A stretch of DNA of 64,000 bases from Planctomycetota bacterium (GCA_029250885.1 JAQXEK010000013.1:60606-124605); one strand, 5' to 3'. Counted from the first letter of the stretch, positions 23,964 through 33,040 are shown. The notes: generated by a model not told the origin, from the letters alone. Numbers and translations: made by a program.

Positions 23964-24676
23964 ACCTCAACAAGATCATCGAGTTCGCTGCCATTGGCAT
24001 CGGAGGTCTCTCCCTGTTCTTGGCGTCCTTCCTGGTCTTTGCCCTCTCGGCAGGAATTCCAGCAAGCCAGGTCGCCATCGTGGGAGGACTGTTTCCGGAG
24101 CCCGAGGTTTCAAAGCAAGCCAGCTCAGGGGAGGTCATCGACGGTGCTATGCCGGGAATCGTCGAGAAGACCATGGACGATATCCTCATCTCACACTTGG
24201 ATAGGCTGCCGACCTTCACCATCCAGTCGCCCTTTGCCGACGACGAAATGGCCGAGCTGATCGATAAGCTCAAGAGCACGAAGCTTGCCTATGAAGAGGG
24301 TGTTCGGAACATTGAAGAGCGCGAGGACGCTCTTATCAAGCGCGACGCGAACCTCGACGAGAAGGATCGTATCCTCAAAGATCACATGGCCGCACTCGAT
24401 CGCCGCGAGGCTGAAATGCGCCTTGTGCAGATGGAGCTCGACAACGGGATCCGCGTAGCCGATGCGGCGAAGGAAGCCGAGTGGGCGACGATTGCCACGG
24501 GATTCGGCGGCGATAACTACAAGCAGCACGCCGAGCGGCTTGTCGGATACAAAGCGGAAGAGTCGGCCATGATCCTTAAGTACCTCGAGGCCGACCAGCG
24601 TCAGAACATCACGGATGTTCTTGCGGCAGAAGACTTCAGAGAGATCATGGCAGCCTACAGCAAGGTTGCTGAGTAG
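23960..24676 (+). CDS. MotE-like membrane protein
   Basis: 238 residues. An N-terminal membrane helix (IIEFAAIGIGGLSLFLASFLVFALSA in two parts, residues 5-31) is followed by a coiled coil of about residues 85-155 (EEGVRNIEEREDALIKRD, then LKDHMAALDRREAEMRL). The C-terminal helical domain (EESAMILKYLEADQRQNITDVL) resembles the MgtE-N/FliG-like fold of MotE. MotE-type proteins occur next to fliJ in many flagellar operons and are thought to assist export or stator function. The order fliI-fliJ-motE-motA supports the call. Confidence 0.7.
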   Translation: MNLNKIIEFAAIGIGGLSLFLASFLVFALSAGIPASQVAIVGGLFPEPEVSKQASSGEVIDGAMPGIVEKTMDDILISHLDRLPTFTIQSPFADDEMAELIDKLKSTKLAYEEGVRNIEEREDALIKRDANLDEKDRILKDHMAALDRREAEMRLVQMELDNGIRVADAAKEAEWATIATGFGGDNYKQHAERLVGYKAEESAMILKYLEADQRQNITDVLAAEDFREIMAAYSKVAE

Positions 24677-24747
24677 GGCACCAGGGGGCTTTCGCAGCTC
24701 CCCCACTTTCCGACCCTAGGAAAGCCGAGGTTTCTTTGCCTCTACCC

Positions 24748-24777
24748 CTTTAGGGCTGCCGGACTTCTTCCGATACA
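24748..24777 (+). promoter_or_regulatory. Sigma-28-like promoter for motA operon
   Basis: TTTA-N16-TCCGATAC on the plus strand within CTTTAGG...CTTCCGATACA, closely matching the flagellin promoter block (CTTTAGC...CTTCCGAGAAC) with one extra spacer base. It lies about 60 bases upstream of the motA ATG. Confidence 0.65.
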
Positions 24778-24837
24778 GACACCAGAGGTACGCCTCGCCT
24801 GTATCTCTAGAACCCGCTACACACACCGACAACCCCT

Positions 24838-25602
24838 ATGGACATCGCAACAATTATTGGAGCCCTCATCTCTTTTGGGCTCGTGTTCCAGGCGATGGCC
24901 GGCGGCAGTGGCATTGGTGGATTCATCGACGTGCCCTCCCTGGGAATTGTGTTTGGTGGAACCCTTGGCTCGATGCTGATGAACTTCCCCGCACGCCAGT
25001 GTGCGAGCGTAGCGAAGGTCACCATGCATACCTTGGTGTTTAAGATGAGCACGCCCACGGACGAGATCGAGCGTATCGTCGAATACGCTAACCTTGCCCG
25101 CCGCGAGGGCCTATTGGCCCTTGAGGACAAGCTGCAGGGTGTTGACGATCCCTTCTTCGCGAAAGGGATTCAACTGGTGATCGACGGCTTCCCTGTGGAG
25201 ACCGTACGGGACATCATGGAACTCGAAGCTGACTGGCAGTTCCAACGCCACAGTGCCGGGCGTAAAGTTCTCGAGTCCGCAGCCGCAACTGCTCCCGCCT
25301 TCGGCATGGTGGGTACGCTGATCGGCCTAGTTAAGATGCTGGCGAACTTGTCAAATCCCGATGACATTGGTGCCGGTATGTCTGTGGCCCTATTGACCAC
25401 GCTATATGGCGCCATGCTCGCCAACATGGTGCTGATCCCCCTGGCTGGAAAGCTAGAGGTGCGCGCCAAGGAGGAGGTGCTCTTGCGCGACCTGATGGTC
25501 GAGGGCATCGTTGCTATCCAGTCCGGCGAGAAGCCGCAGCTGATCAAAGAGAAGCTGAAGAGCTTCCTGGCACCTTCGGCCCGCGTGGCCATCGAGGACT
25601 GA
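24838..25602 (+). CDS. motA: MotA/PomA, flagellar stator ion-channel subunit
   Basis: 254 residues with four membrane helices: residues about 5-20, 27-48, 150-172 and 180-203. The cytoplasmic loop carries the torque region (EIERIVEYANLARREGLLALE), with charged residues expected to face FliG. The TM3 segment AAATAPAFGMVGTLIGLVKML includes the conserved channel Pro. The length and spacing are closer to PomA-type than to enterobacterial MotA (about 295), which often means sodium coupling; the ion is inferred only. First gene of a set motA-motB-motB2-fliL-fliM-fliN with its own FliA-type promoter. Confidence 0.94.
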   Translation: MDIATIIGALISFGLVFQAMAGGSGIGGFIDVPSLGIVFGGTLGSMLMNFPARQCASVAKVTMHTLVFKMSTPTDEIERIVEYANLARREGLLALEDKLQGVDDPFFAKGIQLVIDGFPVETVRDIMELEADWQFQRHSAGRKVLESAAATAPAFGMVGTLIGLVKMLANLSNPDDIGAGMSVALLTTLYGAMLANMVLIPLAGKLEVRAKEEVLLRDLMVEGIVAIQSGEKPQLIKEKLKSFLAPSARVAIED

Positions 25603-25603
25603 G

Positions 25604-26416
25604 ATGGGCAAAAAGAAGGACGGCCCGCCGCCCGATGAAGGCGGCCCGGCGGCTCCAGAGTGGATCGTGACCTTCTCGGACATGATCTCCCTGCTGGTGA
25701 CCTTCTTCGTGCTGCTGCTGACCTTCTCGAGCCTTGAAACCGACGACGTGCTCAAGATCCAGGGCGCGATGACCGGCACACGCGGCTCTATCGAATCCAA
25801 GCTCGCCACCTCCATGGTCAAGATGCCCGTGGACCGCATTATTAAGACGGACCCCATCCGAGGCGGCAAGGACCCTCACTCTCGCCCGCCCGAAGAGCTG
25901 CCCAACGAGATCGCCAAACATGGCTTCGCCATGGCCGAAGACCAGATCGAAATAGACCTGTCCTCCATCGGCGATGGCCTGGAGATTCCCTTTGGGGAGC
26001 CCTGCTTCTTCGCACCGGGATCTGCCGAGCTGCCGCCCGAGCTCGCGAAGCGTGCCTCGGAGTTGGCCGAGGTCGTCTCCCACTACCCCTACATGGTTCT
26101 GGTCGAGGGCTTCACTGACAACGCCTTCTTGCCGTCGGCTAAGTACCCGAACGAAGCCTCCCTCTCCTTGGCCCGCGCCGCCGCTGTGGCGGACGTCATG
26201 ACGGGCACAACCGACCTTGAGAAGATCAAGGTCCAGCTCGCGGGCCACGGCAGTAAGCGCGCGGTCGGTGACAACGAGACGGCCCTTGGCCGGCGCGAAA
26301 ATCGGCGTGTAACCGTTCGCCTGTTGACCCTGCCCAAGGCCTACCAGGCTCACCTGAGGTCGGAACGCCAACGCAAGGCGGCCGAAGCCATAATCCCTGC
26401 GGCGGAGGATCGCTAA
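25604..26416 (+). CDS. motB: MotB-type stator protein 1
   Basis: 270 residues. Membrane helix at about 22-43 (WIVTFSDMISLLVTFFVLLL) with the ion-carrying Asp26. The C-terminal OmpA-like peptidoglycan-binding domain (CFFAPGSAELPPELAKRA, LVEGFTDNAFLPS, SLARAAAVADVM, GHGSKRAVGDNETALGRRENRRVTV in parts) anchors the stator. The TGDND..GR.NRRV motif is intact. It begins 1 base after motA. Forms the MotA5MotB2 complex in the inner membrane. Confidence 0.93.
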   Translation: MGKKKDGPPPDEGGPAAPEWIVTFSDMISLLVTFFVLLLTFSSLETDDVLKIQGAMTGTRGSIESKLATSMVKMPVDRIIKTDPIRGGKDPHSRPPEELPNEIAKHGFAMAEDQIEIDLSSIGDGLEIPFGEPCFFAPGSAELPPELAKRASELAEVVSHYPYMVLVEGFTDNAFLPSAKYPNEASLSLARAAAVADVMTGTTDLEKIKVQLAGHGSKRAVGDNETALGRRENRRVTVRLLTLPKAYQAHLRSERQRKAAEAIIPAAEDR

Positions 26417-26419
26417 CCC

Positions 26420-27118
26420 ATGGCTGCGAAACCTGAAAGCAAGAAGGCGGGCCCGCCTACCTACATGGTGTCCTTCGGTGACATGATGACCCTCATCCTG
26501 ACCTTTTTCATTTTGTTGGTCTCGATGTCGAAAGAGCAGCGGCCGGGCCTAGTGGCCGACGGTGTGGGCTCGTTTATCGTCAGCTTGCAGACCCACGGCC
26601 TCAACGGAATCCTATCTGGCGCCGAGGAGCAGGCAATCTTTGACGAGGTACGTCAGCGATTCGGCTTGCCGCCAAAGGCCGAGGAGCAGGAAGAGGCCAA
26701 GTTCGACATGACCTCGACCCTCGAGCTCCTGCGGACCCAGGCCGCCGAGGGGCTAAAACCCCACGACGAGCTCTTCCAGCCCAACATCGTGACCTTTCAG
26801 CCGAACAGCGCCGAACTCGACGACTACTCCTCACGGCGCTATCTGGACCGGATTGCCTCCACGGTGCGCCCCCAAAAGGGCCAGTTTCTGATCCTAGAGG
26901 GCCATGCAGCGGACTCAAATCGCATGGATCCGGCTCGAGATCGTGAACTATCCAACAAACGTGCCGAAGTCGTCGCGAACTACCTTATCCAAAACCACAA
27001 TTTTGTCGAAGAGAGGGTGGAGGCCCGCGCCTGGCTCGTTGAGCTTGGCGGTCCCGAAGACCCGGCCACACGCTGCGTGGATGCACGCCTCGTGACGCCC
27101 TATTCCGTCCTCGACTAA
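26420..27118 (+). CDS. motB: MotB-type stator protein 2
   Basis: 232 residues. Membrane helix about 15-35 (YMVSFGDMMTLILTFFILLV) with ion-carrying Asp21. The OmpA-like domain is shorter and more divergent (VTFQPNSAELDDYSSRRYLDRIA, LEGHAADSNRMDPARDRELSNKRAEVVANYLI in parts) and ends LGGPEDPATRCVDARLVTPY, where the usual R.NRRVE motif is degenerate. It is 3 bases after motB 1. Two different B subunits with a single MotA in one operon suggest hetero-dimeric or alternative stators. Confidence 0.88.
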   Translation: MAAKPESKKAGPPTYMVSFGDMMTLILTFFILLVSMSKEQRPGLVADGVGSFIVSLQTHGLNGILSGAEEQAIFDEVRQRFGLPPKAEEQEEAKFDMTSTLELLRTQAAEGLKPHDELFQPNIVTFQPNSAELDDYSSRRYLDRIASTVRPQKGQFLILEGHAADSNRMDPARDRELSNKRAEVVANYLIQNHNFVEERVEARAWLVELGGPEDPATRCVDARLVTPYSVLD

Positions 27119-27130
27119 AGCAGGAACACC

Positions 27131-27910
27131 ATGGCTGAAGAGAAAGAACAACCCGAAAAGGGCACGAAAGAGAATACCGAGAAGAAGAGCAAGAAAGGGT
27201 TCCTGCTCAGTGGCGGTATGGCTGGGCTCGTGGGGATCGCCTATTTCGGCGCCACCATGGGTACCCCGGCTTTAGTGCCGGTTCCGCAACTCCAAGGCCC
27301 CAATGTGCTTTCCTTGATGGATGACACGCTGCAGGTCAACCTTGCGGTCCCCGAGGGAAACACCTACATGTTGATGAAGCTGAACGCGGAGTTTGACGCC
27401 TATGATGCCGCCTACTTCTCGTCCCGCAACGCTGAGGACGACGGCGCACACTTCAACTCGCTTATTAAGCACAGGCTGATCAGCATGGGCCAGACCAAGA
27501 CTAAGGAAATGGTCCAGAGCAGTGAATCTCAGCAAGCCTTCCTGCTGGAGATTCGCGACGGCCTGGACCCGATTCTGTTCCCGGTCCACATCGGAGACAC
27601 GACCAACCCCTACGCCCCCGATTCGGGCAGCGGCCTAAAGCCGGGCGACTCAACGATCCGCGCCAACCTGCGTGGGCGCTTTGAGGACCATACCCTCTAC
27701 GTAGATGGTCCCGCAAAGACCCTGCGCTTGGACAAGGGTGATTCCGTTGGTTTTAACGGCAACGAGATCGACCTAATGGTCACCAATCAGAACGGCAAGT
27801 TCATCTACCTAAACGTCACCGAAGCCAACATTAATTTTGTCGGCGAGCTCAAGGTCGGTGTTAGGGGACGTATTCGCCAGATCCTTACTGAGACCTTCCT
27901 GGTCCAATAA
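27131..27910 (+). CDS. fliL: FliL-like stator-associated protein
   Basis: 259 residues, longer than typical FliL (about 150-180). A Lys/Glu-rich cytoplasmic start is followed by one membrane helix (GFLLSGGMAGLVGIAYFGAT, about 23-42) and a periplasmic domain with VNLAVPEGNTYMLMKLNAEFD, where FliL proteins usually have a VNL...Y..+.+.LE pattern, then a region of charged helices and a beta-rich extra C-terminal part (residues about 155-259) not usual for the family. FliL surrounds MotB and stabilises the stator. The position between motB and fliM is canonical; the family call rests on this and on the N-terminal half. Confidence 0.7.
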   Translation: MAEEKEQPEKGTKENTEKKSKKGFLLSGGMAGLVGIAYFGATMGTPALVPVPQLQGPNVLSLMDDTLQVNLAVPEGNTYMLMKLNAEFDAYDAAYFSSRNAEDDGAHFNSLIKHRLISMGQTKTKEMVQSSESQQAFLLEIRDGLDPILFPVHIGDTTNPYAPDSGSGLKPGDSTIRANLRGRFEDHTLYVDGPAKTLRLDKGDSVGFNGNEIDLMVTNQNGKFIYLNVTEANINFVGELKVGVRGRIRQILTETFLVQ

Positions 27911-27918
27911 ACCGCCCC

Positions 27919-28878
27919 ATGCCCAACCAGCTTAATCCCGAAGAGGTCCAGGCCATCGCTGATGCGATGACGGACAAAAACGGTGCGCCCAGCCATTCGC
28001 TGGACGTGACCGAGCGGGATTTTGCTGTACCGAAGCGCCTGAGCCTTGAGGTCATCAAGAAGCTCGACGCCACGTTGCGCATCTCGATTCCGCGGCTCAA
28101 ACGCTCACTTCAGGCCGTCCTCCCAACAGAGTTTCAACTCGAGCCGACCAGCGTTCGCGAGATGACTGGAATCGGCCTCTTCGAGGGGATCAGCCAGCCC
28201 TTCGTGATCGCGCGATTCGAGAGCCTAGGCGCCCCTGGATGGGTCTCTTGGACCCAAGAGCCCGCCTTGGAATGTGTGGAAGCCGCCCTTGGTATGGCCC
28301 ACGCCCAGGTCGACGGCAACGACAAAAAGGAAACCAGACACGATCCGAATCGAGAGTTCTCCAACATCGAGCGCAAGGTGCTGGGCCGACTCATCGAAGC
28401 CATCATCTCGCCACTCTCGCAGATCTTTAATTTTGAGGTCGACGGCATGCTCGTGGCTGAGAAGCCAGACGACATAGGGTCCTGGGAAGACGCTGGCTCC
28501 GAATCAGACGACCACCGACTCTGTGTTGATCTGGAGTTGGTCGCATTCGGGCGAACCAGCACCTTGACCCTCTACCTGCCTGGCTTCCACTCCAAGGATG
28601 TGGAAGAAGAGGAGGAAGAGCTTGCCTCGGAACCGCCCCACCACTTGGAGAGCATTCCCGTCGAGATGCGGGCCCTGTTCGACTCGGTGGAGGTGCCGCT
28701 TAAGCAGCTGCTCGACCTAGAGGTCGGCGACATCCTTCCGTTGAGCCCTATCCGCTCGACGCACCTTACCGTCAACGTGGGGCACGAACCTGTGGCCCGC
28801 GGTCAACTTGGTCGCAACTTTGAGCGCCTCGCCGTGCGAGTGCTCGAGGTCTTCGACCCGCCTAAAAGTGAGATCTAA
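27919..28878 (+). CDS. fliM: FliM, flagellar switch protein
   Basis: 319 residues. The start (LNPEEVQAIADAM) is a shortened form of the CheY-binding LSQ.EIDAL motif; the middle domain has RLKRSLQAVLPTEFQLEPTSV and IARFESLGAPGWVSWTQEPALE (two parts). FSNIERKVLGRLI matches the FliM LT.IE......L signature. The C-terminal SpoA domain (VEVPLKQLLDLEVGDILPLS) pairs with FliN. FliM forms the C-ring wall on the cytoplasmic side and sets rotation direction. fliN follows after 3 bases. Confidence 0.93.
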   Translation: MPNQLNPEEVQAIADAMTDKNGAPSHSLDVTERDFAVPKRLSLEVIKKLDATLRISIPRLKRSLQAVLPTEFQLEPTSVREMTGIGLFEGISQPFVIARFESLGAPGWVSWTQEPALECVEAALGMAHAQVDGNDKKETRHDPNREFSNIERKVLGRLIEAIISPLSQIFNFEVDGMLVAEKPDDIGSWEDAGSESDDHRLCVDLELVAFGRTSTLTLYLPGFHSKDVEEEEEELASEPPHHLESIPVEMRALFDSVEVPLKQLLDLEVGDILPLSPIRSTHLTVNVGHEPVARGQLGRNFERLAVRVLEVFDPPKSEI

Positions 28879-28881
28879 TCC

Positions 28882-29247
28882 ATGTCTAACAACGAAGAAA
28901 TCATAGAAGAGGTCGAGGCCATCGATGCCCAAATCGATGTCGCCACCGATGCCGTTCATGCTCAAGTAAACGAGCTCGAACAACTACAAGCGGGCGGTGG
29001 TGGCGAAGGCTCCATGGGCCTAGAGCAGCTGCTTGCGGTGGGTGTCGAGGTGACCGTCGAGGTCGGCCGCACACGCTCTACCTTCTCGGAGCTCATGAAA
29101 ATGGGACCGGGCACGTTGCTTGAACTCGATCGCGATGCTCACGAACCCGCCGACATCCTCGTCAACGGAAAGATCGTCGCAAATGGCGAGATCGTGACTA
29201 TTGGCGACCGCTACGGTGTGCGCATCACCGCCGTTCTCGCCGACTAG
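28882..29247 (+). CDS. fliN: FliN, flagellar switch protein
   Basis: 121 residues. An acidic N-terminal region (residues 1-45) precedes the SpoA domain: AVGVEVTVEVGRTRSTFSEL, GPGTLLELDRDAHEPADI and VNGKIVANGEIVTIGDRYGVRITAV, all standard FliN/SpoA signatures. FliN forms the base of the C-ring and helps dock FliH-FliI. It ends the plus-strand flagellar run; a hairpin follows. Confidence 0.95.
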   Translation: MSNNEEIIEEVEAIDAQIDVATDAVHAQVNELEQLQAGGGGEGSMGLEQLLAVGVEVTVEVGRTRSTFSELMKMGPGTLLELDRDAHEPADILVNGKIVANGEIVTIGDRYGVRITAVLAD

Positions 29248-29274
29248 TTCGGAGCGAGGTTACTTAACGATTTC

Positions 29275-29308
29275 GGAGGGAAGGCGCGCCACGGCGTGCC
29301 TTCCCTCC
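29275..29308. terminator. Hairpin after fliN
   Basis: Perfect 11-bp stem GGAGGGAAGGC/GCCTTCCCTCC with a 12-base loop, between fliN (plus) and the convergent sulfatase gene (minus). No strong T-tract on either side, but the position fits a bidirectional terminator. Confidence 0.6.
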
Positions 29309-29400
29309 GTCTCGTAAAGATCTGCTTTGTCCGCGTTGAACGCGCTCCTACTTCTACGGGAGGGCGATTCGGAACGATAGACGAGTCTGTGTTGTGGCTG

Positions 29401-31767
29401 CTATTCAGCGAACTTTTCGCACCAAGTGCAGGTGCAGCTTCGGTCAAACCACGTGGACTCCCCAGAGTCTTCCATAGAGAGGTATCCAAGGTTTGCAAGC
29501 TCACGCTCGATCGTCTCCGCGTCGACGACATCGCTAGCGATCCACTGGTTACCCGGACTTGCATCCAACCAGTCCAGCAGCAGCTTGCGCAACGCCTTGG
29601 TCATCTTGGGGTTCTGCTCCCAGACATCCTCAACACAGTGCTTGTCCTCTTCCACATTAAAGAGGCGCACCGAGTGAAGGGGGTGGCCGAGATTCTCTTC
29701 TCCCTCCGGGACCTCGCGCATGGTCAAGACCAGCATCCACTTCTTCGTAATCACGCCGGCGCTTAGACCGTTCGCCTCGATAGCAAAACGCGGCTGATCG
29801 ACATCGATCACGGACTCGACGAGGTTGCGCCCCGGGAAAGGCTCATTGGGGTATCCGGAGAGATCCAGGAGCGTCCTGCCAATATCCACCTGGCGCACGG
29901 GATCCCTGCGCTGCTCGCCGGCAGCGATGCCAGGCGCCTTGAGAATCAAGGGCACTGCGAGGGTGTTGATGCTCAGTCCCCAGTGATCGTATTGCCGGCC
30001 CGGTCCACGGCGAAGGACTTCGCCGTGGTCAGCGGTCAGGGCAATGATGCCCTGGTCCATACGCGGTAGATCAAATAGCCGGCCTAGGTAGCCGTCTAGG
30101 TAGGTGATTTCGCCCTTATAGAGACCCTCGATGTGATCGGCGTCGGTCAAGTTCGAGTCCCAAGGCGCCATGACGCTGGGCTCGCCAGCCTTCGGCCCGT
30201 CAGGCCTTTGGCCTTCGGTGTAGAGCTTGGCAAGCTCGGCGGGCGGCTCGTAGGGGCCGTGGGCATCGAAGACGTGGACCCATGCAAACACGGGCTGCCC
30301 CTCGTACTCCTCGAGCCAGTCCAGCATGCGGCCAACGGTCACATCCGCATCTTGCACGCCAATGTCCGGGATCCCGTACCGGTCAAAGCCCTGACCTAGG
30401 TTGCAAAGTTCGTACTTTACGGGGGTCGCGCTGACCGATGCCAAGGTCGCGTAGCCCAGGTCGCGGAAGGCCTCGGCAAGGGTCGGCGCCGCATCGGACA
30501 AGCGCCGCGCATTGGCCAGCAATCCCGTATCCCGGGGCGACAGTCCGGTCATCAAAGCCACGTGGGACGGAGTTGTGTTGTTGATGCTCGACATCGCGTC
30601 CAGGAACGCCATGCCCTCACTGGCTAGCTTGTCGATGGCATCGGTCTTGAGCTCGCCCTCTTCCATTAAGAAGCCTAGGTGGTCGGAGCGATGCGTGTCC
30701 GAGGTAACCAAAAGGACCGTCTGCGGGAGCTCGCTGGGAGCGCCATGTCTGGGCTGCTCCAAGAGGCAAATCGCGCCGCCATGGGGCGACGAGAGCGCAA
30801 AGGAGACCTCCAATGGCCCCACGGGGAAGCCGTTAAGCGGAATACTCGCACCTACCCACCGCCTGGGCCTGGGGTCATCTTCGGACTCCTCCTCCGTCGC
30901 GTCGGGCAGGGGAAATGTAAAGGGCGTCTCGACCCCGTCTTGCGAGCGCACCTTTACCTCGACATGGGCCCTATTGCCGACCTGCTCGAGGAACTTCGTC
31001 TGCCCAAAAGAGAATCGCAGAGAATCGGCACCGCCGAGATTGTCAACCCTTGTCGTAAAGACGTCGCCCTCAACCAAGGCCGTGGAGCGACGCGCATCGC
31101 CCGAAATCTTGACAAGCTCAAAGCCACCGAAGAGCTTCTGGTCGAGGGACAATCCCGTTGGCTTGGTTGAGACCATAACCCGGGTCAAGCTAAAGGCCCG
31201 ACTGGACACAGGTAGTGTGATCGAGATTGAGTCCACGGCTTCAGCGTCAGAGGCTCGCTGAGGGAAGAGCACCATCCCTATGTCCTTGTGCTTGGTTGCG
31301 CGCAGATTGCCGAAGGCGCTCGTGATTATCCGATCACCCTGTAAGAGATTGGCTCGGATCGGCTTTCCCATTGGACCACCCTGGCCCTCGATTTCCACGG
31401 CTAGCCGCTGCTCGTATTCGAACGAGACGGGGATTTTTAGCCTTGCGAGGTGCTTCGAGCGATCGATGATCAAGGCCTGCTGCTTGCCAAGCTCACCCAG
31501 GCTAGCGCTGTCCGCGACAATCGACCAACTCGACGTATCCATATCGCCATCGCCCCAGGCGAATAAGACCTCGGACTCGGGCACCTGGGAGGGCGCCTGG
31601 GCGGGTTGGAGTTCGGGCCTAGTGAAGTTGAGCTGAGTAGGTGTAGCACCGCCAGAGCAAGATACGATCAAGGTCAAGGCAGATAAAGCCAAGCAGCGCA
31701 CATGGCCAGTCGTTGTCGTAGAGTTCAAAGGGAGGGGCTCCGAGCGATTATTTAAGAGTGCTAGCAA
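29401..31767 (-). CDS. Sulfatase/alkaline-phosphatase-superfamily lipoprotein with Thr at the nucleophile position
   Basis: 788 residues. Signal region with a lipobox-like end (LTLIVSCSGGA, Cys about 37) suggests a lipoprotein. Residues about 40-330 form a beta-rich N-terminal region of unknown family; from about 340 the sulfatase fold follows: LLVTSDTHRSDHLGF (metal-binding Asp), NTTPSHVALMTGL, HVFDAHGPY and ALTADHGEVL (metal-binding Asp-His). At the CxPxR site of sulfatases the sequence is T-T-P-S-H (Thr398, His402), so no formylglycine can form. Thr nucleophiles occur in phosphotransferases and phosphatases of this superfamily. Substrate is unknown; a phosphate- or sulfate-bearing envelope polymer is possible. 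Confidence 0.8.
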   Translation of the reverse strand: MLALLNNRSEPLPLNSTTTTGHVRCLALSALTLIVSCSGGATPTQLNFTRPELQPAQAPSQVPESEVLFAWGDGDMDTSSWSIVADSASLGELGKQQALIIDRSKHLARLKIPVSFEYEQRLAVEIEGQGGPMGKPIRANLLQGDRIITSAFGNLRATKHKDIGMVLFPQRASDAEAVDSISITLPVSSRAFSLTRVMVSTKPTGLSLDQKLFGGFELVKISGDARRSTALVEGDVFTTRVDNLGGADSLRFSFGQTKFLEQVGNRAHVEVKVRSQDGVETPFTFPLPDATEEESEDDPRPRRWVGASIPLNGFPVGPLEVSFALSSPHGGAICLLEQPRHGAPSELPQTVLLVTSDTHRSDHLGFLMEEGELKTDAIDKLASEGMAFLDAMSSINNTTPSHVALMTGLSPRDTGLLANARRLSDAAPTLAEAFRDLGYATLASVSATPVKYELCNLGQGFDRYGIPDIGVQDADVTVGRMLDWLEEYEGQPVFAWVHVFDAHGPYEPPAELAKLYTEGQRPDGPKAGEPSVMAPWDSNLTDADHIEGLYKGEITYLDGYLGRLFDLPRMDQGIIALTADHGEVLRRGPGRQYDHWGLSINTLAVPLILKAPGIAAGEQRRDPVRQVDIGRTLLDLSGYPNEPFPGRNLVESVIDVDQPRFAIEANGLSAGVITKKWMLVLTMREVPEGEENLGHPLHSVRLFNVEEDKHCVEDVWEQNPKMTKALRKLLLDWLDASPGNQWIASDVVDAETIERELANLGYLSMEDSGESTWFDRSCTCTWCEKFAE

Positions 31768-31804
31768 GGGGGTAGCCTAGCAGCCCCCATGAATCCTGGG
31801 GTGC

Positions 31805-33040
31805 CTAACTCGAGGGTCCGAGGCTCGCGCCGTCGAAGGCCACAAGGGGCTCGCCAAAGGCTAGCTGCGCAACGCCCTCGCCCAGGCTTGGAGCCAGCTC
31901 GACGGCGCGCTCCGCGGACGCGAGCGCCAGGAACAAGCCTTTGACTCCGGGGACAGGGCCGGCGACGGGGAGGCCGCTGGTTCTCCCGCTGAATGTAAGC
32001 TCAGCCGGGCTAGATTCGGGCTTTAAGGTGTCCCCGTGGAACGGTAGGCGGGTGTGAATCCAGGCGAGTGGGTCCTCGGGCAGGGCTCCCCCGCGAAGCT
32101 CGGGCAGCATGGAGCTGACTCCAGCTACGCGGAGCTGTCCAGCGGCTGGAGCGCAGGTCACCTGGGCACCAGCCGCTAGATCGACCAGGGCAGGGTGGGA
32201 GTAGGTCGGCGCCTCCCCCGGCGTAAAGAAGGACTCGAGCCTGCCGGGGTCAGCGAAGATGTCCGCAACCAGGGCCTGCTTGCCTGCGCCGGGCCCCGCG
32301 TCATCGGCCACCAGGGGCGAAATAAAGCGCTGGTTGGCCGACCCGGCCGTCGAAGTCTCTTCCTGGACCTTGCGAAGGAAGCTCGCACAGGCTTCGTTCG
32401 AGGCCAACTCCGGGTCGGCTAGAATCCGTTCAAGGGCCCCCATCGAGGTCACGATGACGCGCTTGGTCTCCACGGTGCCCGCATTGGTCTCCAGTCCCGT
32501 GACTCGGCCGTCCTCCAAGCGCAGGCCCTGGGCCTTGGAGCGGAACCTGGTGATGGCTCCGAGGGTTCGCGCTAGCTCTAGCAGTTGGGTGAGGTAGGTG
32601 CTTGAGTCTAGGTGCGCCGCGGTCTCGAGCCAGAGCGCCTCCTCGCCCGGGTCCAGTTCGATGCCGCGGAAGACGGCGCCTGCCCTGGCCGCGTCCAAGA
32701 CCGTGGCACCGTCAATGCGGTGATCCGCCATCTGCTGAGCGACGCGCCGTGGATCGGTGAGCCCCAGGACGAGGGCTCCCGGGCGGCCAAAGTGGACCTT
32801 GCGGCCCATAGTCGTCTCGAATTTCGCGGCGACATCAATACCGTGCCGGGCCAGGCCTGCCAGGCTTGGGTGCACGAAGGCCTCGGAGGCTAGGCCGCTG
32901 GCTGCGGCCACACGGCCGATGGAGCCTGCCTCGTCCAAAAGCAGCGCCGGGCCGCTCAGAGGGTGCGCCCTCCGGCTGGCCTCGACTAGGGTCCAGGCGC
33001 CAAGAATCTCGCCGCCCACAATTGCTACTCCTGCTCGCAT
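31805..33040 (-). CDS. FAD-dependent oxidoreductase (DAO family)
   Basis: 411 residues from ATG 33040, which has GAGG 7-8 bases upstream; an in-frame ATG at 33055 would add 5. The N-terminus has the dinucleotide-binding strand AGVAIVGGEILGAWTLVEASRR, in which the GxGxxG motif is altered to GGEILG. The middle (YLTQLLELARTLGAITRFRS, VTGLETNAGTVETKRVIVTS) matches the FAD-linked oxidase pattern that forms the substrate pocket, and LPVAGPVPGVKGLFLALA is the C-terminal FAD-contact region. Substrate is probably an amino acid or similar amine, but this is not determined. It is divergent to ispG with 60 bp between. Confidence 0.72.
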   Translation of the reverse strand: MRAGVAIVGGEILGAWTLVEASRRAHPLSGPALLLDEAGSIGRVAAASGLASEAFVHPSLAGLARHGIDVAAKFETTMGRKVHFGRPGALVLGLTDPRRVAQQMADHRIDGATVLDAARAGAVFRGIELDPGEEALWLETAAHLDSSTYLTQLLELARTLGAITRFRSKAQGLRLEDGRVTGLETNAGTVETKRVIVTSMGALERILADPELASNEACASFLRKVQEETSTAGSANQRFISPLVADDAGPGAGKQALVADIFADPGRLESFFTPGEAPTYSHPALVDLAAGAQVTCAPAAGQLRVAGVSSMLPELRGGALPEDPLAWIHTRLPFHGDTLKPESSPAELTFSGRTSGLPVAGPVPGVKGLFLALASAERAVELAPSLGEGVAQLAFGEPLVAFDGASLGPSS

